Of a DNA stretch of 11,590 nucleotides, positions 1 to 5,891 are shown piece by piece (the first letter of the stretch is position 1; each line of letters starts with the position of its first letter). The notes beneath the pieces were generated by a model. The model ran no database searches. It was not told the origin of the DNA and worked only from the letters and a program-made list of their open reading frames with translations. Made by a program: the position numbers and the translations under genes. Source of the DNA: an uncultured Faecalibacterium sp. (GTDB taxonomy: Bacteria; Bacillota; Clostridia; Oscillospirales; Ruminococcaceae); the NCBI GenBank assembly GCA_902463905.1, contig CABQHF010000049.1, positions 1-11,590 on the forward strand, written 5' to 3'.

Positions 1-626
1 GCGCATCCCCGGATCAGATCGAGGGCGGCATTCTGGGCAGTGTGGTGCCGGTGCTCAGCGGCCGGGTACTGGCGGCATTGCACATCCTGTGCAGCGCCCG
101 CATCCTGACCGTAGGGCCGGGCTTAAAAAGCGGCATCAAACTGCGGCTGGACAATCCCGCCCAGCTGGGTGCCGAGCTGCTGTGCGGCGCCGTTGCCGCG
201 CTGGCAGAGAGTTCCGGGCCGCTGGTGGTCATCTCGGCGGATACCGCCATCTCCATGATGGCGGTGAACGAGAAGCAGGAACTGGTAGGCGGCACGATCC
301 TGCCGGGGCCGCAGCTCTCACTGGAAGCCCTGGTGAAGAACACCGCCCAGCTGCCGCAGATCGACCTTGCCGTCAAAGCGCCGGTATCCATTCTGGGCAA
401 GAACACCTCCGCCTGCCTGCAGAACGGCTTTATTCTGGGCACCGCCAGCCAGCTGGACGGTCTGGCTACGCGGTTCTGCGCCGAACTTGGCCCACAGACC
501 GCATTTTATGCCACTGGCAATCTTCCCTGCGCCATCCGAGATGCCTGCCGCACCCCTATCCGCTACCGTGAGACTCTGATCACCGATGGTCTGTACCGCA
601 TCTGGCAGAAAAACCGCAAAGGATAA
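1..626 (+). CDS. Type III pantothenate kinase-like protein (CoaX family), 5' partial
   Basis: The open frame enters from the left edge (first full codon at position 3) and ends with TAA at 624-626. An internal GTG at 42 is not the start, because conserved SVVP sequence is already coded around it. Family landmarks follow in order: SVVP, VGPGLKSGI, the DNPAQLGA segment, GGTILPG, NTAQLP, and GKNT before a glycine-rich helix. This matches the C-terminal three quarters of CoaX, which phosphorylates pantothenate in the first step of coenzyme A synthesis, in the cytoplasm. Oddities: the family motif GADR, whose Asp is the catalytic residue, reads GAEL here (Glu codon 174-176), and the GTATT phosphate-binding motif reads DTAIS. 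The fold is clear, but activity is doubtful; it may be a diverged paralogue. It probably forms an operon with the next gene, 20 bp downstream. Confidence 0.8.
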   Translation, partial: ASPDQIEGGILGSVVPVLSGRVLAALHILCSARILTVGPGLKSGIKLRLDNPAQLGAELLCGAVAALAESSGPLVVISADTAISMMAVNEKQELVGGTILPGPQLSLEALVKNTAQLPQIDLAVKAPVSILGKNTSACLQNGFILGTASQLDGLATRFCAELGPQTAFYATGNLPCAIRDACRTPIRYRETLITDGLYRIWQKNRKG

Positions 627-2545
627 ACGAGAAAGGAAACCCACTTATGAAGATCGCAGTCCCTTATGAAAATGGTCAGGTATTCCAGCACTTCGGCCGC
701 TCCGAACAGTTCAAGATCTACACCGTTGAAAACGGCCTGCTTCAGGACGCCGCTGTCGTTCCCACCAACGGGCAGGGCCATGGCGCCCTCGCCGGTTTTC
801 TGGTGCAGAACCATGTGAACGTCGTCCTCTGCGGCGGCATCGGCGCAGGGGCACAGAATGCCCTTGCCCAGGCGGGCATCCAGCTGTTCGGCGGCCTTTC
901 CGGCAGTGCAGACGCTGCCGTGACGGAGTATCTGGCCGGCCGTCTCGTCTTTGACCCCAACGCCTGCTGCGGCCACCATGGCCACGGGGAAGGCGGTTGC
1001 ACCGGGAATTGTCATTGATCGCCCTCCCTCGCTCCGCGGGGCCGTGCTGTTCGAATCCTCCCGGTCGCTTAAAAAAGAAAAGCAATCCAAATCCGAACCA
1101 TTTTCCTCGGATGCGACTTCTGTCGCTTCTCCAAAGGTGACGGTCTGTGTTCCTTCCTTATAATTGAAGGTTATCAAAACCTTATCGTCGTACAGATAAA
1201 TCGAATTGATGAACGTATCCACCAACGCTTGCCGCTGGTCTTTCAGGTTCATGTCCAGCTTACGGAACCTCATCAGCCAGAAACGGATGAACTCTTCGGT
1301 CACTTTCGACTTCGCCAGCTTTTCTTCTGCAATACGGGCCTCAAGCTCACGCTTGGTTTCTTCCAGCTGCTCCAACCGCTCCTTGGTGGAACTGGTCAGG
1401 ATGCCCGCCTGAATCGCATTGAGCATATTCTGGATACCCGATTCCGCATCCCGGAGCTGCTTCTCATAGAGGGGAAGGTTGGTGTTCTCCCGGTCTTGCA
1501 GCTCCATGACCTTGGCGATGATGGATTCCATAGCGGCATCGTCCCGAACAAGCTGCATGGTCTGGTTCACCATCAGATCTTCCAGCCACTGTTTACGGAC
1601 AGTTTTCTTCTTGCAGCCTTTATGCTTTTTGGCAGTAGCGCATTTATAATAGCGGTGAACTTCGCCCGTCCGGCTCGTGCCGCTCTCACCAAACATCAGC
1701 GCACCGCAGTAGCCACAGTGCAGCTTGGTGGTCAGCAGGTAATCGTCCTCTGCCTTTCTACGGGCAGGAGCTTTCTTGTTTTTCAACATCTTTTCCTGCA
1801 CATCGTTGAAAAGCTCTGTGGTCACAATGGAGGGAATCGCATCGGGAATCAAAACCTCACGATATTTTAGCTCACCAATATAGCGGCGATTGTTCAACAT
1901 ATGCTGGATGGTGTTGAAGGTCATCGGCCCACCCCGCTGGTTCTTGATACCCTTTTCATTCAGCCAATCTCGGATCTCTCGCATGGTCTGACCATCGTTG
2001 TACCGCTGGAAGGTTTCTGCTACAAAGGGAGCGGTCAACGGGTCAATTTCAAAGCGGTGGTCTGCGTTGATGTTATAGCCAAAGGGAATGGCACCGCCAG
2101 TGAACTTGCCCTTGAGGGCATTTTCCGTCATGCCACGAATGACCTTTTCAGACAGGTCAGCGGAATAATACTCGGCATAACCTTCCAGCACCGATTCCAG
2201 AATGATGCCTTCCGGCCCCTCGGAGATGATCTCGGTGGCAGACATGAGCTTGACACCATTTTTCTTCAATTGGGTCTTATACCGGGCACTGTCGTAGCGG
2301 TTTCGAGCAAAACGGTCGAGCTTCCAGACCAGCACAATGTCAAACAGCTTTTTGTCGCTGTCTTTTATCATCTGCTGAAACTCCGGGCGATTGTCCGTCT
2401 TGGCAGAGATGGCACGGTCGATGTAGTGCTTGACGATGGTGATGCCGTTCTTTTCGGCATAGGCGGTGCATTCCCGGATCTGACCTTCGATGGATTCTTC
2501 GCGCTGATTGTCACTGGAATAGCGGGCGTAGATCACGGCGGTCAT
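563..2545 (-). CDS. Large serine recombinase (site-specific integrase) with read-through C-terminus
   Basis: Starts at ATG 2545, chosen because AGTGAGGTG lies 6 nt upstream; the earlier GTG at 2554 is part of that site. Resolvase domain at residues 1-140: IYARYSSDNQ carries the catalytic Ser10, and DRFAR (77-81) carries catalytic arginines. Recombinase domain at about 150-255 (GAIPFGY; FNTIQHMLNNRRYIGELKY). Zinc ribbon with Cys277, Cys280, Cys302 and Cys311. Coiled coil at about 345-415. This architecture belongs to integrases of phages and integrative elements, which recombine attP and attB using a 5' phosphoserine link. Recombinase-like sequence ends near residue 490. The next residues cross a tRNA-like sequence, and about 150 more are simply antisense to the NifX-like and CoaX-like genes, up to TAG at 563-565. 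The recognisable protein is therefore about 2545-1050 and the rest is probably non-native. It is less GC-rich than its neighbours, consistent with transfer. Confidence 0.85.
   Translation of the reverse strand: MTAVIYARYSSDNQREESIEGQIRECTAYAEKNGITIVKHYIDRAISAKTDNRPEFQQMIKDSDKKLFDIVLVWKLDRFARNRYDSARYKTQLKKNGVKLMSATEIISEGPEGIILESVLEGYAEYYSADLSEKVIRGMTENALKGKFTGGAIPFGYNINADHRFEIDPLTAPFVAETFQRYNDGQTMREIRDWLNEKGIKNQRGGPMTFNTIQHMLNNRRYIGELKYREVLIPDAIPSIVTTELFNDVQEKMLKNKKAPARRKAEDDYLLTTKLHCGYCGALMFGESGTSRTGEVHRYYKCATAKKHKGCKKKTVRKQWLEDLMVNQTMQLVRDDAAMESIIAKVMELQDRENTNLPLYEKQLRDAESGIQNMLNAIQAGILTSSTKERLEQLEETKRELEARIAEEKLAKSKVTEEFIRFWLMRFRKLDMNLKDQRQALVDTFINSIYLYDDKVLITFNYKEGTQTVTFGEATEVASEENGSDLDCFSFLSDREDSNSTAPRSEGGRSMTIPGATAFPVAMVAAAGVGVKDETAGQILRHGSVCTAGKAAEQLDARLGKGILCPCADAAAEDDVHMVLHQKTGEGAMALPVGGNDSGVLKQAVFNGVDLELFGAAEVLEYLTIFIRDCDLHKWVSFLVYPLRFFCQMRYRPSVIRVSR
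647..1018 (+). CDS. NifX/NifB-family iron-molybdenum cofactor-binding domain protein
   Basis: This is a 123-residue protein starting at ATG 647 with an AAAGGAA ribosome binding site at 632-638. It opens with MKIAVPYENGQVFQHFGRSE, the signature of the dinitrogenase iron-molybdenum cofactor family (NifX, NafY, C-terminus of NifB and many stand-alone proteins), and continues with the family's GHG (44-46) and VVLCGGIGAGA (59-69) segments. The last residues, about 107-123, are rich in Cys and His (ACCGHHGHGEGGCTGNCH), a likely metal-binding tail. Stand-alone members are common in anaerobes that do not fix nitrogen, and their role is mostly unknown; metal or Fe-S cluster handling is the usual inference. 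No nif genes are visible. No terminator is seen after the stop, and the recombinase junction begins about 30 bp later. Confidence 0.85.
   Translation: MKIAVPYENGQVFQHFGRSEQFKIYTVENGLLQDAAVVPTNGQGHGALAGFLVQNHVNVVLCGGIGAGAQNALAQAGIQLFGGLSGSADAAVTEYLAGRLVFDPNACCGHHGHGEGGCTGNCH
1050..1069 (+). other. Half tRNA T-arm and acceptor strand; candidate att junction
   Basis: The plus strand reads TTCGAAT (1050-1056, a perfect T-loop), then CCTCC (3' side of a T-stem), CGGTCGC (3' side of an acceptor stem) and T (discriminator position). The 5' half is missing: the bases before the loop are GTGCTG instead of GGAGG, and no matching GCGACCG acceptor strand occurs upstream, where the NifX-like gene lies. 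A tRNA 3' fragment next to the 3' end of a serine recombinase gene is what integration at a tRNA would leave. No second copy was seen elsewhere in the window, so the other end of the element is not located. It could instead be a chance tRNA-like string. Confidence 0.45.
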
Positions 2546-2581
2546 GGCAAGCACCTCACTTTATGCATCATGGAACAGCAG

Positions 2582-2600
2582 AACGTTCATTCAAAACGTT
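2582..2600. repeat. Paired AACGTT palindromes, possible recombinase operator
   Basis: Two identical hexamer palindromes AACGTT (2582-2587 and 2595-2600) are separated by 7 bp. They lie just downstream of the putative -10 box, inside the untranslated leader of the recombinase, where a bound protein could block transcription. The repeat is seen directly; the operator role is inferred. Confidence 0.35.
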
Positions 2601-2613
2601 GTTTCGTATAATG

Positions 2614-2642
2614 TATATATCATAATTCAAAAGCGATTGCAA
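2614..2642 (-). promoter_or_regulatory. Putative sigma-70-type promoter of the recombinase
   Basis: On the minus strand, TTGCAA (2642-2637) is followed after 17 bp by TATATA (2619-2614), in an AT-rich stretch about 70 bp upstream of the recombinase ATG at 2545. Overlapping alternatives are possible because the region is rich in TATA-like strings. Confidence 0.45.
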
Positions 2643-2663
2643 GATATTTTTCATAAAAACAAA

Positions 2664-2703
2664 CTTCCACAGAGTCCATTATCACCATGAAACCCTGTGG
2701 AAG
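2664..2703. repeat. 9-bp perfect inverted repeat upstream of the recombinase
   Basis: CTTCCACAG (2664-2672) and CTGTGGAAG (2695-2703) are exact inverted copies with a 22-bp spacer. The pair sits in the gap (2546-2763) between the recombinase and the GtrA-like gene, where the other boundary of a very small element, or a regulator site, could lie. On the minus strand no clear poly-T terminator follows. No convincing gene is present in this gap; a 60-codon frame there has no ribosome binding site or recognisable content and runs into the GtrA-like gene. Confidence 0.4.
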
Positions 2704-2763
2704 CTGTTATGAAGGAGAAAATTGGAAAGTGGCAAATTTTTCAGAATCAGCGGTCTGTGTGCG

Positions 2764-3321
2764 TCAGACTGCTTTTGCTTCTGTTCCCTCCGGGAAGATA
2801 ATCTTGTTCACAAAGAAGAAAATCACCATGGAGATGCCACCGTTAAGCACAGTGGTACCGATGTTGTAGATGAAGTCGGGTACTAGCAGACCGGCTACAG
2901 CCACCCAGATGCAGTTGATGGAGTTGACGATGCAGGTGATTACGCAGAAGGCCAGCACATACCAGCCAATCTGCTTGGCAAGGTTGCCCTTGCTGCGGAA
3001 GACAAAATTGCGCTGGATTGGAAAGTTGATGCACTCGCCGATGACCATCGCGATCATGTAGGCACAGAAATAGGGCAGACCACCGTGAGCAGCATCGTAG
3101 CCGAGAATGTTCCACTTGAAAGTCTCGCCGAACAGGGTGATGTCAATGCCCGGCCAGCCGAAGTCTACCACCGGCAGACTGGCGAACGCCTTGGGCAAAA
3201 ACTGCAGCAACAGATATTTGAACACCGTGATGAGGTTGGACACGATGACAAACAGCCCACCCTCGCGCATCCACTTGGCAGCGGCAGGGTGCTTGGCCGC
3301 AAAATTGCTCCAGAAATTCAT
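2764..3321 (-). CDS. GtrA-like family membrane protein
   Basis: This is a 185-residue protein. ATG at 3321 is preceded by GGGAGG (3333-3328) at 6-nt spacing; the stop is TGA at 2764-2766. Four hydrophobic stretches are visible, at about residues 21-45, 84-101, 117-146 and 153-174. The family signature is NFPIQRNFVF at 99-108, the conserved segment after the second span in GtrA-like proteins. GtrA-family proteins act with glycosyltransferases in the membrane and are thought to move or present undecaprenyl-phosphate-linked sugars for wall polysaccharide, teichoic acid or antigen glycosylation. The length exceeds the usual 120-150 residues because of a long polar loop (about 46-83) between spans one and two. 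It starts 15 nt after the stop of the upstream GH3 gene and is the last gene of the operon. No glycosyltransferase is present in the window, so the exact substrate is unknown. Confidence 0.82.
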   Translation of the reverse strand: MNFWSNFAAKHPAAAKWMREGGLFVIVSNLITVFKYLLLQFLPKAFASLPVVDFGWPGIDITLFGETFKWNILGYDAAHGGLPYFCAYMIAMVIGECINFPIQRNFVFRSKGNLAKQIGWYVLAFCVITCIVNSINCIWVAVAGLLVPDFIYNIGTTVLNGGISMVIFFFVNKIIFPEGTEAKAV

Positions 3322-3336
3322 TCTATTCCTCCCGTA

Positions 3337-4845
3337 TCACTTGGACTGCTCATCCAGTCGTGCCTGATAGCGGCTGTTGGCCACAAAGTTTTGCACCAGC
3401 CCCACCAATGCTCTTACAATGCCGATGATCCAGAACCCTTTTGCCTCCAGTACCAGACCGTCCACAAATTCATCGCCAATCGCGCCACCGGTCATCTGAG
3501 CTAGACCACGGAGCGGCATATTATACTGGAACAGGATATTCAGGTCTGGTTTGCCACGCTTTTCGCCGGACTTCAACAGCAGGGTCAGCACTCCGGCCAC
3601 CAGCCAGCACAGTGGGCTGCGGCTGTGGTTCAATTCGCCCAGCGTCATGGTGCGGTCGATGACGACTTTGTCTTCCCACACCGGATGGCCCAGCAGGGCC
3701 TCAAACTCAGCGGTTGGCACGTTCTTGATGTCGCCGGTCTGGTAATGGAGCAGGCCCTTGCCCACATAGGGGTCCGGGGCATCAGTACCCTGCACAGGAA
3801 GCGTTGCTTTCAGCCGGATATCCTGCACATTGGCACCGATGAGCAGTTGATAATTGCCGCTCTCAACCTCCCAGCGGTTGGTTTTTACATTCCAGTAGCG
3901 GAATGCCTTGTCATCCAGCGGGATAGTAACGGTCTTGCTTTCGCCCGCTTTCAGGAACACTATTGCGAAGCCTTTCAGTTCTTTTGACGGACGGAAGATT
4001 TCGGCATCCGGTTTGCTGATGTACAGCTGCGCAATTTCAGAACCGTCCCGGTCACCCGTGTTCGTAAGAGTAAAGGTCGCCTTTTCGGTATCTGCTTTCA
4101 GGTCAGAGTAAGAAAAGGTCGTGTAACTCAAACCATAGCCGAACGGATATCGTACAGCTTTATCCGCTGTTTCGTAATAGCGGTAACCGACATACAGGCC
4201 CTCACGGTATTCAGTATTCCGCTTTTTGCCGGGGAAGTAGTTTGCGGCGGGAGTGTCCATATAATTCAGTGGGATAGTCTCGGCCAGCTTGCCGCAGGGG
4301 TTCTGCCAGCCTGTCAGCACGTCCAGCATGGCACCGGCACCAGCCTGCCCGCCCAGATAACCGTGCACGACCGCCTTGCACTTTGCCGCCCAGTCGGTCT
4401 CAATGACACTGCCCGCACTGACCACCGCCACGATATTTGAGTTGACCGCAGCTACCGCATCCAACAGTTCTTTCTGCACGGTTGGAATGCAGATATGGGT
4501 ACGGTCCAAACCTTCGCTCTCGCTGGATTCATCCAGACCGATGCACAAAATTACGATGTCTGCCAGCTTGGCCTGTGCCACAGCTTCGTTCAGATAGGCC
4601 TTGTTCAGCTTACCGCTGCGCTCGTAACCAGTACAATAGCCCACAAGGTTCAGCCCGGCGGTTTCGACCAAATCGATCAGCTTATCTACCTTGGTGGGGT
4701 TCACCATGCTGGAACCGGCTCCCTGATAACGCGGATTCTTTGCAAAGTCCCCGATAAGGGTGATTCTTTTTCCGTGCTTCAACGGCAGGATGTTTTCCTC
4801 ATTTTTCAGCAGGACGACGCTCTCGGCAGCGGCTTTCCTGGCCAG
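3337..4845 (-). pseudogene. C-terminal part of GH3 beta-glucosidase, downstream of in-frame amber codon
   Basis: This stretch continues in exactly the same frame as the upstream GH3 fragment, directly after the TAG at 4848-4846, and ends with TGA at 3337-3339. It begins LARKAAAESVVLLKNEENIL, the standard link into the GH3 C-terminal domain. With the stop read as a residue, the joined protein is 807 residues. This part holds the C-terminal domain with SEGLDR (Glu near joined residue 416, the usual acid/base region), PFGYGLSYTTF, a fibronectin-III-like domain (about 555-651) with SKELKGF, and a hydrophobic tail (WLVAGVLTLLL, then FWIIGIVRALVGLVQNF) after the NMPLRGL motif seen in clostridial GH3 proteins. 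No ribosome binding site is evident for restarting; TTG at 4782 is only a formal start inside the conserved KNEENILPLK segment. No other lesion is seen, so the stop is recent, read through, or a sequencing error. Confidence 0.8.
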
Positions 4846-4848
4846 CTA
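4846..4848 (-). other. In-frame amber codon splitting a GH3 gene
   Basis: The minus strand reads CAC CAC TAG CTG GCC, giving HH*LA, where intact family members commonly have HH-x-LARKAA. Reading frame and homology are unbroken on both sides. CAG, AAG or GAG could each become TAG by one base change. No other complete gene in the window ends in TAG (TAA four times, TGA three times). TAG does end the recombinase read-through frame, which is unlikely to be a true gene end. Confidence 0.85.
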
Positions 4849-5760
4849 GTGGTGTGCTGCTTCATCGAATTTCTTCGGAGCCTTTGCTATGGCTTCGTTT
4901 GTGGAGAACGCCAGCTCCAACAGCTCGTCCACACGCTCGTCAATGATGCACTCACTCAGTTCGCCATTCTCCACGGCTTTCAGCAGGCGGCGGGCTACAC
5001 CCAGACCGGGCGAGGGCATCTCCAGAGTAGAGCCGTTTTTCAACCCCTCCACATGGTCGTTTGCCCCGCCCCAGTCGGTGACAACAACGCCGTCAAAGCC
5101 CCAGTCTTTGCGCAGAATATCAACCAGCAGATGTTTGTTTTCGTTCGCATACACGCCATTGACCTTGTTATAGGAGGACATGATAGCCTTGGGTTTGGCT
5201 TCCTTGACAACGATCTCAAAGGCTGTCAGGTACAGTTCCCTCAGTGTGCGCTCGTCCAGAATGCTGTCGTTCGCCATGCGGCGCAGTTCCTGGCTGTTGG
5301 CGGCGAAGTGCTTGGGGCAGGCAGAGACGCCGGTGGACTGGATGCCGCGCACATACCCGGCCGCCATTTTTCCGGAGAGGTATGGGTCCTCGGAAAAATA
5401 TTCAAAGCTGCGTCCACACAGCGGGCTTCGTTTGATGTTCAGACCGGGGCCAAGCAGCACGTTCACCCGGTAGGATGCGGTTTCCTCGCCCAATGCTTTT
5501 CCAATTTCCTCCCCCAGTGCAGGGTCCCAACTGTTGGCAATGGTAGCAGCAGTCGGGAAGCAGGTGGCAGGCTCAGACGGATTCAGACCGAGGTGGTCTG
5601 CCTCGCCTGCCTGTTTACGCAGGCCGTTGGGGCCGTCCGACAACCAGATGGACGGGACGCCCTGTTTGGGATAATTCTGTGTCTGCCATGTGTTCTTGCC
5701 AGAGAGCAACGCACATTTCTGCTCCAGTGTCAGCTTTGAAATAATATCCTGATGTTTCAC
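4846..5760 (-). CDS. N-terminal catalytic part of GH3 beta-glucosidase, ends at amber codon
   Basis: The chosen start is GTG at 5760, with AAAGGAG (5774-5768) 7 nt upstream; more upstream starts fall in a hairpin-rich spacer. Its 304 residues cover the GH3 TIM-barrel domain: LSDGPNGLR (40-48), RSPLCGRSFEYFSEDP (111-126), the sugar-binding KHFAAN (150-155), and VVVTDWGG with the catalytic nucleophile Asp229. GH3 enzymes remove terminal beta-linked glucose or related sugars with retention of configuration. No signal peptide is present, so the enzyme would be cytoplasmic. The frame stops at TAG (4848-4846), just before the conserved LARKAAAES link, leaving the barrel without the second domain that completes the active site. 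The fragment alone is probably inactive. It lies third in the minus-strand operon, after the lipoprotein gene and a 131-bp spacer with two hairpins. Confidence 0.85.
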   Translation of the reverse strand: MKHQDIISKLTLEQKCALLSGKNTWQTQNYPKQGVPSIWLSDGPNGLRKQAGEADHLGLNPSEPATCFPTAATIANSWDPALGEEIGKALGEETASYRVNVLLGPGLNIKRSPLCGRSFEYFSEDPYLSGKMAAGYVRGIQSTGVSACPKHFAANSQELRRMANDSILDERTLRELYLTAFEIVVKEAKPKAIMSSYNKVNGVYANENKHLLVDILRKDWGFDGVVVTDWGGANDHVEGLKNGSTLEMPSPGLGVARRLLKAVENGELSECIIDERVDELLELAFSTNEAIAKAPKKFDEAAHH

Positions 5761-5796
5761 GGAAAAGCTCCTTTCTGTGGAAACGAATCTTCCTTT

Positions 5797-5837
5797 GGAA
5801 GCGGGGCCGCGCCGCAGGTTTGCGCGACCCCGTTTCC
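5797..5837 (-). promoter_or_regulatory. Leader hairpin upstream of the interrupted GH3 gene
   Basis: Arms 5797-5812 and 5822-5837 pair over 16 positions with a 9-nt loop; in minus-strand RNA this leaves one A-C mismatch and one G-U pair. It lies 22 nt before the GH3 ribosome binding site and has no U-tract after it, so it is more likely a leader or mRNA-processing structure than a terminator. Confidence 0.5.
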
Positions 5838-5873
5838 AAAAGAGGTGCGGCTGTTTCGGAAACAGCCGCACCT
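5838..5873 (-). terminator. Hairpin terminator after the lipoprotein gene
   Basis: AGGTGCGGCTGTTT (5843-5856) and AAACAGCCGCACCT (5860-5873) form a perfect 14-bp stem with a 3-nt CGG loop, 18 bp after the lipoprotein stop. On the minus strand it is followed by CTTTTGG, only four T in a row, so termination may be partial and may set the ratio of lipoprotein to downstream GH3 transcript. Confidence 0.65.
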
Positions 5874-5891
5874 GGTTAGGGATTTCTGGTT

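Noticed and set aside
985..1069. A complete tRNA gene ending at 1069
   Set aside because: Only the 3' strand of the T-arm and acceptor is present; the upstream bases are the coding end of the NifX-like gene and do not form the other arms.
3337..4782. The GH3 C-terminal part as an independent gene starting at TTG 4782
   Set aside because: The formal start lies inside a conserved segment of the GH3 C-terminal domain with no ribosome binding site, and the frame is continuous with the upstream fragment apart from one TAG.
4495..5739. A 414-codon plus-strand open frame opposite the interrupted GH3 gene
   Set aside because: Antisense shadow with no family motifs; the minus-strand frames carry clear GH3 signatures.
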